NCBI GenBank assembly: GCA_022432975.1
Contig: CM039509.1
Coordinates: forward strand, 17,917,261-17,981,260
Length of the DNA stretch: 64,000 nucleotides
Origin: Begonia masoniana
Taxonomy: Eukaryota; Streptophyta; Magnoliopsida; Cucurbitales; Begoniaceae
Reading direction: 5' to 3'
The position numbers and the translations under genes are program-made. Each line of letters begins with the position of its first letter. The stretch's first letter is position 1. The notes beneath the pieces are model-generated. The model was not told the DNA's origin. It did not search any database and saw only the letters and a program-made list of their open reading frames with translations. Below, in pieces: positions 1-10,687 of the stretch.

Positions 1-81
1 TGAAATGAGCTTGCTGCATATTCTACTAGTTATTTGTTAGCATTTGCAGCTTGTTTAATTTCACTACATTGCAGCAAACAG

Positions 82-129
82 GTTCGAGCATTTCCGAGAC
101 TTTCCAGCTGACTGCATCGAGGAAAACAG
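82..129 (+). other. Candidate LTR exon 2 (F), phase-1 donor
   Basis: The exon is preceded by AAACAG and followed by GTAAATTC. It reads SSISETFQLTASRKT with one base left over. The equivalent exon is found in all the large LTRs of this window; see the finding on spliced mini-ORFs. Confidence 0.4.
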
Positions 130-713
130 GTAAATTCATAACCGTAGGTTGGCCCTTAAGGCCCTACATCACAGAGGTACTAGGGTTCCTGTTCTGTCGA
201 GTAGTTTTGGGTAGAAATGTTATAGCTTCTATTCAGTTTGTGTTCTGTGTTGTCTGCTCAGTTCACGTTCTGAGTTGTCTGTTTTCTATCTCACAATATG
301 CCCTGTTCTTTTTTATGTCTGCTGTTATAGGTTCAGGCACTGAGAATGTCATGCATACACTGTTTTCCTGAAAATTCATGCAAAAACCGATTTCTGTACA
401 CCGTTTGAAACTAATAAGATAAAATCCGACTGAAATGTACCAGATTAAGTGCGAGACGGGGACTGACCACTGAACTGTTACTGTTTACTATTTACTGTAC
501 TTTATCCCTGAATGTGCCTGATAGTGCACCCTCCCCCTCCCTCACTGTTTGCCAGTTCCTCTATAAGCTCCACTTAATTCTACTGCCACTGTAACTTAAT
601 GCTCTGTACTGTCACCGTATTTCTGAAAAACAGCATGCATAGCATTTTGCATCACTGCATTCTGATTATGTCCTTACTGAGTTTTAGACTCATAGGTGAA
701 CTCTCTGATGTAG

Positions 714-766
714 GTACTGAACCTGAAACCGAGGACCTTGTTCCTCAAAATGATGATCTCATGTAA
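714..766 (+). other. Candidate LTR exon 3 (F), acidic tail
   Basis: It follows GATGTAG and, joined in phase 1, reads GTEPETEDLVPQNDDLM then a TAA stop. The tail matches the tails of A and E at protein level. Confidence 0.4.
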
Positions 767-1486
767 ATGGTGGATCGAGCTCACGGGGTGGTTGTTGCAG
801 TCAGACATGTTTCTGCTCTGAGGTTTCAGTTTTTAAGTAAAGTTTATGTCTGTAGGTTTTACTGAACTCTGGTGTTTTGTTTCAAAACTCTGTCTGGATT
901 TTTGTTAGAAATCTGATTTATGTATAGGTTTTGTTAGTGTATTCTAAAATCTCTGTATTTGACAGTTGTATTTATGTCTTGGAATGTATTGAAATTATTC
1001 TGAAACTGCTGGGATTTCCTTTTATTAGTTTGTGCATGGATGGCTTCTAGTTTGGAACTATCCATGCAGTCCGTTTCTTTGAATCTGTCAATTGCAAAGT
1101 ATGTTCCACAACCTTGTTTAGAATCGGGTATTGAAGGTCTATAACTTTCATGCCTTCTGTTTGTACTGTATTTGACAGTTAAATTGGGTTCTGAAGTATT
1201 CTGAATTCGTTTAGGATATCCCCTGAAAATCTGTGCATGGATTGTCTCTGGTTAATTTCTGTTAGGTTTTCTAGCTTCTGTCATGCTTCAAAACTGTGTT
1301 TGGAATCGGGTTTGGAGGCTTGAAGCCTTATTGCTTTTTGTTTCGAAGTTTTCTGTTGGCATGTCTTTCTGTTAAAATTTTTCAAGTTTCTGCCTTAAAA
1401 ACCAAGTCATCCGCCCAGTGTAAATATGTCTTCCGGCTGATGTCAGCATAAGTCTTCCGCCCAGTTTAAAACCCCGTCTTCCGGTT

Positions 1487-1884
1487 GACGTCACCCAAGT
1501 CTTCCGCCAGTGTAATTACATCTTCCGGTGACGTCATCTGTCTTGTCTTATTCGACATCCACCGCCGGCTTATCTCTCCCGCCCAGTTCATTCACAGTTT
1601 CTGTCTGTATCTTCCGACTGACGTCATCCATCTTCCGGCTGACGTCATCCATCTTCCAGCTGACGCCATCACCTCGTCTGATTTCATCAAATGTCTGTAT
1701 CCTCCGGCTGACGTCACCCATCTTCCGGCTGATGTCACCACCTCTTCTGCCCAGTTTTACTCAGCCTCTTCCGCTGAATACTGTTCGTCTTTTGTCGTAT
1801 CTGAATCCACCGATAGCTCTAATCTTCCGCCTGACGTCATCTCCACTTCTGTCTTTGCATTTACATCTTCCGGCTGACGTCATT
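1487..1884. promoter_or_regulatory. Array of TGACGTCA (bZIP/TGA-type) palindromes in LTR F
   Basis: The 8-bp palindrome TGACGTCA or a one-base variant recurs about nine times, usually inside a CTTCCGGCTGACGTCATCCA context, with some copies about 21 bp apart (around 1620, 1641, 1662). TGACG is the known core of plant TGA/as-1-type bZIP sites. Binding is inferred, not shown. Confidence 0.5.
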
Positions 1885-2429
1885 CAAAGTCTTCCGCTGC
1901 TCCTTTAAACTAAGTCTTCCGTCGGTTATTCGCCTAAGTATTCCGCCAACGTTTCCTGTTTCCTCCTCCGCCAGCCTTATGCTAATTTCTGTTCTGTTAT
2001 CCATTATTGAAACCTGTTTTAAATTTCTACACCCGAGAACTCTCTCTCTCCCTGTAAATGTTTTCTGTTACTCACTGTAGTTTCTCCCTCTCTATAAAGT
2101 TGCGTTTATAGGGTTTGCGATGACGGTGCATGTTTACTGTCATTCGATTCTGTTTTTCTGTAAATATTTTAAAAGCATAATGTCCACTGTTTTGACCGAT
2201 CTGTTCAAAGAAAATAGTCACTATTTTCCGTCCACTATCCCGGAGTGATAGCTCCGATCCCGGATCCCGATCGGGTTCGGATTTTGGGCTGTCACATTGG
2301 TAAAACTCACTGTTTTTGGATGAAAACACACCGATTTGTGTTCTAAGGGTTTGAATGAGTTGGAACAAATTCTTCTAACTTATTTGTTAGCATTTGCAGC
2401 TTTTTTATTTTCTGAACGTGCATGTACAG

Positions 2430-2477
2430 GTTCGAGCATTTTCGAGACGTTCAAGACTATCAACTCTGCAGCAACAG
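2430..2477 (+). other. Candidate LTR exon 2 (A 5' LTR)
   Basis: It is bounded by TGTACAG and GTAAGTTCATG and has an open phase-1 frame. The 3' LTR counterpart is 16504-16551. Confidence 0.4.
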
Positions 2478-2957
2478 GTAAGTTCATGAGTATAGGTTTG
2501 GCCTTTAAGGCCCTACAATACGGAGGTACTAGGTTTTATGTTGTCGGGATTTCTGTTGGGTAGTTAAACCATAGGTTATGTTTTAGGTTAAGTGTGTTCT
2601 GTTTTATATCCTGCTTATTATTCTGTTGCGTGTCTATGAATGTTCATGCATACACGTTTTTCCCTGAAAGTCATGAAAAATGTTTTCTGCACACGGTTTG
2701 AAGTTAAGTAAGATAAAACCTGTAATGAAATGTATGGTTAAGTGTGGACGAGGACTGGCATCCTGTCATGTACTCCTGTTATGTCCTGTTGTGGCATGTA
2801 CTCCTGTTGCGCCAGCTCTTCTTCCCACTTATACCTTCCTGTCCAATGAAATGTAATGTAATGTTCATGTATTTGAAAATGTTCATGCATAGCATATGCA
2901 CACTGCATTCCATGTTTTTACTGAGCTCTAGGCTCATAGATGAACTCCCTGTTGTAG

Positions 2958-3010
2958 GTACGGATACTCCAGATGAGGACCTTGTGCCTCAAAATGACGA
3001 GCTGATGTAG
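2958..3010 (+). other. Candidate LTR exon 3 (A 5' LTR), acidic tail
   Basis: It follows TTGTAG and reads GTDTPDEDLVPQNDELM then TAG. The 3' LTR counterpart is 17041-17093. Confidence 0.4.
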
Positions 3011-4186
3011 TTGGAGGATCGAGCTCACGGGGTTTGGCTGCTGTAGTCAGACAAGAGTTAATCCTGTGAGAATGTGTTTTCTGAAGTTATGTCCATTATT
3101 GTACCATCTTTTGAAGTTTTAAAACATTTGAAATGTAGGTCAAGTTCTGTACTACTTCGTGGTTTGTAAAACGATGTATGGAACCCGTATTGATGTTTAA
3201 AACCTCTGTATTTGACAGTTGAATTATGTTTTGAAGTATTCTGAAATTTTTTTGGAATATTTTCTGTTAGTCTGTGCATGGATAGTTTCTGGTTTTAGAG
3301 CTATCCATGTAGTGTGATCTTTCTTAAGTTTCTGTCATGTTTTCTGTTGTGTTCAAGATCCAAGTTTTGATGGGGTCCGAGAAATCTGGGACTTCTATGT
3401 CTGTTTTAAGCTCTCTGTCTATATGTTTTCCTATCAAAAGTTGTAAATTTTGCCTTTAAAAATACGTCTAAACTTCATCTACCGATAGATACTGTACATG
3501 TTTTGCCTTATTCCCATCCACCACCAAACAGGTTCTGTCATAGGTTATCCCTCCTGCCGATTCCGTTTACTGCCTATATCTGCCGATGACGTCATCACAT
3601 CTTCTGATGACGTCATCACACATTTCGATTCCATCTGCTGCCTATATCTGCTGATGACATCATCTATCTTCCGATGATGTCATCACCTGCTGCCGATTAC
3701 GTCTACTACCTGTATCTTCCGGTGACGTCATCCATCTTCCGGCTGACGTCATCACCTTCTGCCGATTATGCTTACTATCTGTATCTGCCGATGATGTCAT
3801 CCACATCATCCGGCCACGCCATCTGCCTAAATCTTCCGGTATCGTTTCTGCTTGCATCCACCGATTCCACTCGGTGCCTGCTTCTTCCGTCAACGCCTTA
3901 TGCCAGTTTAAGTCCTCTTTAATGTCCCTGTCTTCCTGCTTTTCCTCAGTCACCCTTCCTGCATTTCGGTTTCTTCTGCTATCCATTATTGAAACCTGTT
4001 GTGCTATTAACTCCAGAGAACCCCCTCCCCGTCAATGTTTTAAAAGTATAATGTTCAAACTCTGTGAAGCTTTAAAGTTTGTAAACGTTCTGTTCCCTGA
4101 TAAAAAAAAATATATATCTTGTTTTATGTTAAATGTCCGGAGTGATGGCTCCTCGTCCCCGACCGGGTCGGGGGTCGTCACAGTTA

Positions 4187-4199
4187 TGGTATCAGTGAG
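4187..4199 (+). other. Element A primer-binding site
   Basis: TGGTATCAGTGAG starts 4 bases after the 5' LTR. It is a decayed form of the TGGTATCAGAGCC site complementary to plant initiator Met tRNA, intact in B (23727-23740). Confidence 0.75.
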
Positions 4200-4340
4200 A
4201 AAAGATTTTAAAACCGATTCTGTGAAACGTCTGACTGCGCAACCCGCCACGTGAGATCGCTCCACCAACTGTAAGTGTCTAAGTTTCTGTAAAAGTTCTG
4301 TTTATTTAATTTAGTTATTCTATTTATAGGATTTTCTAGA

Positions 4341-5340
4341 ATGGTGAGAGGAAACCAGGGTGATGCAGATGACAGGGGCGACGCCCTCGATCGTCTAACC
4401 GAGTTGGTCAGCGTTCAGTCACGAATGATGGAACGCATGATGGCCAAAGAAGATAATGGGAACCATAATAACCATGCAAATGCTCCACGTGACTCTAGTG
4501 GAGAAAGATTTCGGCGACTCCAGCCGCCTGCATTTGATGGATTATCGACGGACCCTACTCATGCTGAGGAATGGATCCGGCAGATTGAACGCATGTTGAA
4601 TTATGCAGAGGTGGAGGAAAATAAGAAAGTGATATGTGCCTCGTTTAATCTCACCAAGAGTGCTGGATTTTGGTGGGATACAGTGCAGTCAACCACTGTG
4701 GCATTAAGCTGGGAGGGATCTAAGACACTCTTCTACGAGAAGTACTTTGACCGCAGCATGAGGAAGTAGAAGTTACTGGAATTCTCTCGACTACGACAGT
4801 TTGGAACGGTGGCCGAGTATGTTCAGAAGTTCGATACACTATCCCATTATGCACCCCACCTAGTGGCCACTGATGAAAATAAGGTGCATCAGTTTATCCA
4901 GGTTTGAAGATTGACCTCTTACGAGGGATTACATACGGGGGATTTGACGAGGCCCCATACACAAAGGTGGTAGCTAAGGCTTATCAGTTGGAAGCCTTAG
5001 AGGCAAAGTCTCAGAGATATACATCGAAGAGAATCATGCAGGATGCCCCTCAGCAGCAACAACAACAACAAAAGGGACAGTTTGGGCAACCACGGCAGCA
5101 ACATAACAGAGGTGTGAAAAGACCAAATGAGGTTGTTGTTTACCAGAACAAAGGGAAAAGACCTATGGGAGCTCATCAGCTTCCCGTATGCCCGCGCTGC
5201 CAGAGAAATCATACGGGAGACTACAGGCTCTTTACTGGCCAATGTTTTCAATGTGGCAAAGGAGGCCATCATGTTCGAGATTGCCCGATACCCGACACGA
5301 GACCAAACCTTGCAAAACCAAGGGTTTTTGCAATGATGGA
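4341..5340 (+). pseudogene. gag: Element A gag (capsid/nucleocapsid), broken
   Basis: Gag forms the particle and binds element RNA. The ATG at 4341 (MVRGNQGDADD) is the start used by the related copies. The frame runs to a TAG at 4767, continues in the same frame to about 4900, then shifts frame (open again from 4904). The capsid region has the W-rich FWWDTVQ motif followed by a YEKYF motif, as in the retrotransposon gag family. A Q-rich linker follows near 5050-5100, then a CCHC zinc knuckle (CFQCGKGGHHVRDC, about 5243-5285). The stop and the frameshift exclude a normal product. Confidence 0.85.
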
Positions 5341-6132
5341 GGATGTTGATGATGCTGATCTGCACACGGCAATTACCGGTACGATTATAATATGTGATAC
5401 ACCTGCTTATACCTTGTGGGACACGGGGGCCACACACTCGTTCATGGCCATGGACTTCGTAGTTAGACAGAAGTTTTGTTGTACGCCATCAGATCAACCC
5501 TACAGCATTATGCTACCGTCCGGAGAGTATATGCACTCCGAGCAGGCAATTCAGGGTGATATAGTGTCATTTGGAGACCAGAAATCGTATGCCAATCTTA
5601 TCATCATCGATATGAAAGGATACGAAGTAATTCTGGGGATGGACTAGCTGTTTCGACATCACGCCACCATCAACTGCAGGTCCGGGCTCGTGTCTTTTAA
5701 GCGCCCAAACGAGGTAGAGTTCTCCTATCAGGCAATACCGAAGAAACATAGCATGCCTGTTATATCCTCCTTGAAAGCTCAACAGCTGATGAGGTCAGGA
5801 TGTGTCGGATTTCTTGCCCACGTAGTAGATGTTCGGAGGCAAGGTGAGGTGAAACTTCAAAGTATTCCGGTAGTCCGAGACTTCCCAGAGGTTTTCATAG
5901 ATGACCTACCAGGATTGCCACCGGATCGTGGATAGAGTTTGAGATCGATGTGTATCCTGGTGCTGAACCGGTGTCGAAGAATCCGTACCATATGGCGCCA
6001 ATATAGCTGAGGGAGTTGAAGACTCATCTAAAGGAGTTGGTGGACAAGGGCTTTGTTCGCCCTAGTTTCTCTCCGTGGGGTGCTCCCGTCTTGTTTGTCA
6101 AGAAAAAGGATGGGTCCCTACGGATGTGTATT
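5341..6132 (+). pseudogene. pol: Element A protease and start of reverse transcriptase, broken
   Basis: The aspartic protease motif LWDTGATHSF is intact, with DTG at 5420-5428. The frame stops at TAG 5645-5647, where related copies have Trp (GMDW). It then reads on to a frameshift near 5930 (LPGLPPDRG then EFEIDVYPG) and another stop near 6003. The RT fingers ([16 protein letters not shown]) follow, and the sequence is cut at 6132 by the Cassandra composite after LRMCI. The next codons of the same motif (DYR) reappear at 8099-8107 between two insertions, which fixes the insertion points. Confidence 0.85.
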
Positions 6133-6887
6133 TGTAACGACCCCATATCCCAGCAAGATATTGTCCGCTCTGGGGATTGGGCCGCAGCCTAATATCCTCC
6201 CCTCATGACTTTGTTTGGCGGGAACTTCCCAGAAGATCACCCAACCTGGAATTGCTCTCGCCGAAGCACTTTTAACTTCGGAGTTCTTATGGGATCCGTC
6301 GCCAATTTTGCTCCAAAACGCGTCTTGCTATGTTGGAAGGGTCTCTTTACATATGTTTCATTTCCACATACTTCCCTAAGCGATGTGGGATTGTGACGAC
6401 CCCCTTTTTACAACCCATCACCTTCCAGTACACCCGCGCGGACGTACCGCCATCCGGGTTCCGGTTCGTGCAGCCATCGTACCCATACGTGCATATTCGG
6501 GTTGTAACGACCCCTTTTCCCAGCAAGATATTGTCCGCTCTGGGGATTGGGCCGTAGCCCAATATCCTCCCCTCACGGCTTTGTTTGGCGAGAACTTCCT
6601 GGAAGGTCACCCAACCTGGAATTGCTCTCGCCGAAGCACTTTTAACTTCGGAGTTCTTATGGGATCCGTTGCCAATTATGCTCCAAAACGCGTCTTGCTA
6701 TCTTGGGAGGGATCTCTTACATATGTTTCATTTCCATGTACTTCCCCAAGCGATGTGGAATTTTGACAACCTCCTCTTTACGACCCGGGATTCGCCTATA
6801 CTCGAGTCCGGGATTCGCCTACACTCCGCTTAGGTCCCGCGGTTTGCCCCGCAGTCGTACACATACGTTCACATTCGGGTCATCACA
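6133..6887 (-). repeat. Two abutting Cassandra LTRs, minus orientation
   Basis: Copy 1 is 6133-6502 and copy 2 is 6503-6887. They join directly, and copy 1 lacks the last bases expected before its TGTGATGACC start. Each carries a reverse-oriented 5S-like block (about 6216-6305 and 6582-6672). Confidence 0.82.
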
Positions 6888-7243
6888 ATCAACCCCCCTC
6901 GGGGGCCCAACGTCCTCGTTGGCCACATTTCCGGTTGGGTACAGGCTCTGATACCATTTGTAACGACCCCTTATCCCAGCAAGATATTGTCCGCTCTGGG
7001 GATTGAGCCGTAGCCCAATATCCTCCCCTCACGGCTTTGTTTGGCGAGAACTTCCCAGAACGTCACCCAACCTGGAATTGCTCTCGCCGAACAAAGCCGT
7101 GAGGGGAGGATATTGGGCTACAGCTCAATCTCTAGAGCGGACAATATCTTGCTGGGATAAGGGGTCGTTACAAATGGTATCAGAGCCTGTACCCAATCGG
7201 AAATGTGGCCAACGAGGACGTTGGGCCCCCGAGGGGGATTGAT

Positions 7244-7645
7244 TGTGATGACCCGAATGTTAACGTATGTGTACGACTGCGGAGCAAACCTCGGGTTGCG
7301 GCGCAAACCTCGGGACCTAAGCCAAGTGTAGGCGAATCCCGGACTTGAGTATAGGCGAATCTCGGGTCATAAAGAGGGGTCGTCACAATCTCACATCGCT
7401 TGGGGAAGTATATGGAAATGAAATATATGTAAAGAGACCCTCCCAACATAGCAAGACGCATTTTGGAGTACAATTGGCAACAGATCCCAAAAGAACTCCG
7501 AAGTTAAAAGTGCTTCGGCGAGAGCAATTCCAGGTTGGGTGACCTTCCGGGAAGTTCTCGCCAAACAAAGCCGTGAGGGGAGGATATTGGGCTACGGCCC
7601 AATCCCTAGAGCGAACAATATCTTACTGGATATGGGGTCGTTACA
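7244..7645 (+). repeat. Cassandra LTR, plus orientation, complete (402 bp)
   Basis: It begins TGTGATGACCCG after a polypurine stretch and ends GGGTCGTTACA before a primer site with one change (tggtatcaaagcc). The 5S-like block is about 7471-7565. Confidence 0.85.
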
Positions 7646-7716
7646 AATGGTATCAAAGCCTGTACTCAACCGAAAATGTGGCCAACGAGGACGTTGGGCC
7701 CCCGAGGGGGGGTGAT

Positions 7717-8093
7717 TGTGATGACCCGAATATGCACGTATGGGTACGATGGCTGCACGAACCGGAACCCGGATGGCGGTACGTCCGCGCGGGCGAACCG
7801 GAAGGTGACAGGTCGTTAAAAGGGTGTCGTCACAATCCCACATCGCTTGGAGAAGTATGTAGAAATGAAACATATGTAAAGAGACCCTCCCAACATAGTA
7901 AGACGCGTTTTGGAGCACAATTGGCAACGGATCCCATAAGAACTCCGAAGTTAAAAGTGCTTCGGCGAGATCAATTCCAGGTTGGGTGACCTTCTGGAAA
8001 GTTCTCGCCAAACAAAGCCGTGAGGGGAGGATATTGGGCTACGGCCCAATTCCCAGAGCGGACAATATCTTGCTGGGATATGGGGTCGTTACA
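7717..8093 (+). repeat. Cassandra LTR, plus orientation, complete (377 bp)
   Basis: It begins TGTGATGACCCG and ends GGGTCGTTACA at the right border of the composite, next to the GTATT duplication. It is slightly shorter than the neighbouring copy. Confidence 0.85.
7895..8020 (+). promoter_or_regulatory. 5S-rRNA-like block with RNA polymerase III internal promoter in a Cassandra LTR
   Basis: The run from GGATCCCATAAGAACTCCG through AAGTTAAAAGTGCTTCGGCG to GGTTGGGTGACCTTCTGG follows the plant 5S rRNA 3' half, including the box A-like and box C-like parts. Base changes mean it would not make a normal 5S rRNA. Whether it is transcribed by pol III is unknown. Confidence 0.75.
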
Positions 8094-8098
8094 GTATT

Positions 8099-8107
8099 GA
8101 CTACCGT
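8099..8107 (+). pseudogene. Nine-base sliver of element A RT between two insertions
   Basis: The bases gactaccgt encode the DYR of the RT motif CIDYREL. They follow the Cassandra duplication and precede the solo LTR at 8108; the last five (ACCGT) are that LTR's target duplication. Confidence 0.8.
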
Positions 8108-8136
8108 TGTAACACCCGGCTTTTTACGGGTTTTAG

Positions 8137-8139
<3 letters not shown>

Positions 8140-8189
<50 letters not shown>
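8140..8189. repeat. (TA)n microsatellite
   Basis: About 24 TA units lie in the U3-like start of the solo LTR. Confidence 0.95.
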
Positions 8190-8191
<2 letters not shown>

Positions 8192-10001
8192 ACATTTTTG
8201 TAAATATGTCAAATTAAGTCTGTTTTGCAAACAGAAAGCGTTATTAGGATCCTAATGATTAACTTGGATTTTGAGAAAATTCCAGGAGTTTTAGGAGTTT
8301 AACGCTAATTTTACGAGATTTACGTTTCTCGTAATATAAAGGACGTTTTAATAAAAGTAGTAAACGAGGCCCATTTTGCGATTGGATGGTTTTAATAAAT
8401 CCCTAACGATAAGTTTGAGTTATTGGCAAAATGAGGAAATTAGGAGAAACCCGAATCGTTAGCAATTAACGAAACAAAGGACGAAACGAATATAAAAATA
8501 ATGGGAGGGCAAAACGGTAATTGGCATTTATTATTTTGTTTTTGTTTTAAAAGAAAACATTTTGTTTTCTTTTAAAACAATCGAATGGCTTCGCGATGAA
8601 GCCATTCGATCGTTTCTGCGGGCAGCGAGCAGGGCCGAGCAAAGGAGCGGCGATCGGCGGCCTGAACCACCGGCGATGTCCGACGATCTCCGGCCAAACG
8701 ACGGCGGCGAGCAGTGTCTGGGCCGTCTCCGCGCACAAACTGAACGGTAAGCCTCCTTTTCTCCCTATTTCGGTTCTGTTCTAGGCCGTCGGCGACGAGC
8801 TTGATTAAGCTCCGGTCATCGGCCATTTTTGGCCGTTCTCGACGGTGAATGTCTGAGCTTATGGCCGGCGAAGGTCTCCTGGCAAAGGAGAGCTCAATTT
8901 GAGCGAAAACCGTGAACTCCAAATTTGGGAGTTTCGGTTTTCGGTGTGATTCCTCGGGATTTCGATTAGTTTAGGCTAATTGAGGCTAATTGGGGTTGAT
9001 TGGTGAGGAAATGGATGGAAATCGATGAAAAACCGAGTTGGGGGAAATTTCTAGGTGAAGGGCAGTTCGGGTTTTGCTGCATTTGACCTAGCTACGGTCG
9101 ATTATTTTAAAATTCCTTTTGGCAGGTTAAAATAGGTTATTAGAGGAGTACGTGGCCGCTGGAATCGTTCGATTTCGATAACCGACGCGAAAGTTAAGCG
9201 CGTTCGAAGTTTCGGGTCGGTTTTACCAAACCCGAATTAGTGGCCCGTTTAGTTAAGTTTTAGTTGGATTATGCTATAAATAATAGTTTGAGAGTAATTG
9301 GTGAATGTAATCTTGAGTTTAATAAAGTTTGAATATTTGTCGTAGGTTGAGCCATAGGTGGACAGATAACCGAGCATCCCCAGCGAGCTGCGGACGACAG
9401 GTAAGTTCTCGTGACTTACTCTGGCCGATTGGCCTACACCGTACTTCGATGTTGTGTCGAGGATCCTAAGTATTGTGTGTTTAACTGCTTTGGTTGGGTA
9501 GTTAGGTTTAAACGTTTTATAGGTTATTTCTTTTATAGTCTTGATGGTACACATGTTTGTTTGTTTACATTTATATTGAACTGTTCATGCATCACGTATT
9601 TTAAACTTGGCATGAAAATGAATTTTTGCACGATGTTTTCATAAAACCATGTGGCCCAGAAATTGGGGGCTCTTGATCTATCGTGCGGGCCGATTAAGGG
9701 TCTGGCCGATTCCACATCTCATGTACTGTAATTAATGAACGTAATCTGTTATCTGGTCACGCGAGATGGGGCTCAGGCACGGCTGTACATGTTGTAAGCG
9801 TGTACCCCCCTCCTCTAACCGCATGGGGTAGTCCTACCGCTGGATGGGCCCCCTTCGGTTAGGGGGATGAGATCTCGGTGATATACTGTCTGCGACGCTC
9901 TGTATGTATGCATGATTTCTGAACTCCATATGCACTGCACGCATCTGCATTTACGTAGGATTTACTGAGCCTTTAGCTCATAGTGTGTCTGTATGGTGTA
10001 G

Positions 10002-10048
10002 GTGATCCCGATACAGGTGACTACGAGATCCCTCCACCTGAGGCGTGA
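10002..10048 (+). other. Candidate LTR exon 3 (solo LTR 8108-10687), acidic tail
   Basis: It follows GGTGTAG and reads GDPDTGDYEIPPPEA then TGA in phase 1. The upstream exon-2 donor is at 9400/9401, but this copy has a TAA 11 codons before the donor, so it looks decayed. Confidence 0.35.
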
Positions 10049-10687
10049 TACAGTTGACGGAGGATGGCTTGCGGTGGTGTGCTGGTGCAGTCGAGGCGCA
10101 TTTTGACCCGTGGGACTCATGGTTTGATGTTTTGAGGTTATTTTGGGAATTGTTGGGTTGATGGTGAATTGAAATGGATAATTGTATTGTTAGATCATTT
10201 TAGGATGCTTGGTTCTGGATAGTTGATAGGTTGATATTTTGATGTTTTGGCAAACCTGTTTATAAAATATTTTGTTAATGTTTTTATTTAGACTTTTGTG
10301 AATCGTTTGGTGATTTTAAAACAGGAGGATATGTTAAACTTTCAAACGGAACCACGCAGTTTATTTTTATGAAAATGTGTTTTATTTAAATATGTCACGA
10401 GTTGTTTTGAGCGAGATTATGGAGATGTAGGAGTATTGGTGGTTTGAAATTAAGTTGTAATGTGAAATGTATGATTGTGATGTGGATAGAATTTGTGGTA
10501 TAGATAGAATTGTGTTGGCGAAATGGTGAGGTTGTATTTTGTAGGTGGTTGTGTACGTGTTCGTTTAAATAATTGTTTTGTAATTGTTTTAAACGTTTTA
10601 TTAAATTGTTTTCAACTTAAACGCTAAGTATAAAAGAAAAAGAAGAATTTCGTACGGGGAATTTGGAATAGTATGAGGGTCGTTACA

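Larger units (their letters stand above)
1..2296 (+). mobile_element. LTR F: 3' part of a Ty3/gypsy LTR (solo LTR or 3' LTR), truncated by the window edge
   Basis: This LTR ends with gggctgtcaca at 2296, the same terminal motif as the LTRs of element C. It holds the shared LTR landmarks in + orientation: a splice-donor-like exon end at 129, the GGCCCTTAAGGCC stretch near 151-165, an acceptor-like TGTAG at 709-713, and a TGACGTCA array at 1487-1884. Sequence from 2297 onward matches the interior of the A-type LTR (from 16371), so F appears to sit inside the 5' LTR of A. Its start lies outside the window, so it cannot be decided whether it is a solo LTR or the 3' LTR of a whole element. Confidence 0.75.
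2297..4182 (+). repeat. Element A 5' LTR (lacks its first ~463 bp in this window)
   Basis: It matches 16371-18199 of the 3' LTR closely and ends gggtcgtcaca directly before the primer-binding site. Candidate exon 2 is at 2430-2477 and exon 3 at 2958-3010. TGACGTCA copies lie near 3587, 3608, 3722 and 3743. Confidence 0.88.
6133..8093. mobile_element. Cassandra-type TRIM composite: head-to-head array of five to six LTR copies
   Basis: It is flanked by a perfect 5-bp duplication GTATT (6128-6132 and 8094-8098). The left half holds LTR copies in minus orientation (6133-6502, 6503-6887, 6959-7090 partial). The right half holds plus copies (7091-7172 partial, 7244-7645, 7717-8093). Three 71-bp internal segments (6888-6958, 7173-7243, 7646-7716) carry only a TGGTATCAGAGCC-type primer site and a GGGCCCCCGAGGGGG-type polypurine site. 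There is no coding capacity. The LTRs contain 5S-rRNA-like sequence, the known hallmark of Cassandra. The head-to-head junction lies at about 7090, next to the shared heptamer TCTCGCC. Confidence 0.88.
8108..10687 (+). mobile_element. Solo LTR of a B-like Ty3/gypsy family (2580 bp)
   Basis: It runs from TGTAACACCCGGC to GGGTCGTTACA, with near-perfect 5-bp duplications ACCGT (8103-8107) and ACAGT (10688-10692). Layout and sequence follow the B LTR: an AGGTAAGTTCTCG donor at 9399-9411, GGCCGATTGGCCTACACC downstream, and the exon-3-like tail at 10002-10048. No internal region or second LTR is present, which suggests LTR-LTR recombination. A (TA)n run lies near its start. Confidence 0.88.

Noticed and set aside
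6205..8011. Many 60-140 codon open frames in both directions
   Set aside because: They are repeated shadows of the 5S-like Cassandra LTRs; the same frames recur in each copy and in reverse.
8140..8189. (TA)n as a possible origin or regulatory site
   Set aside because: It is an ordinary microsatellite within a solo LTR.
8562..8922. Overlapping open frames on both strands with GC-rich composition
   Set aside because: They lie in the leader of the solo LTR, are short, overlap on both strands and have no conserved match in the sister LTRs.
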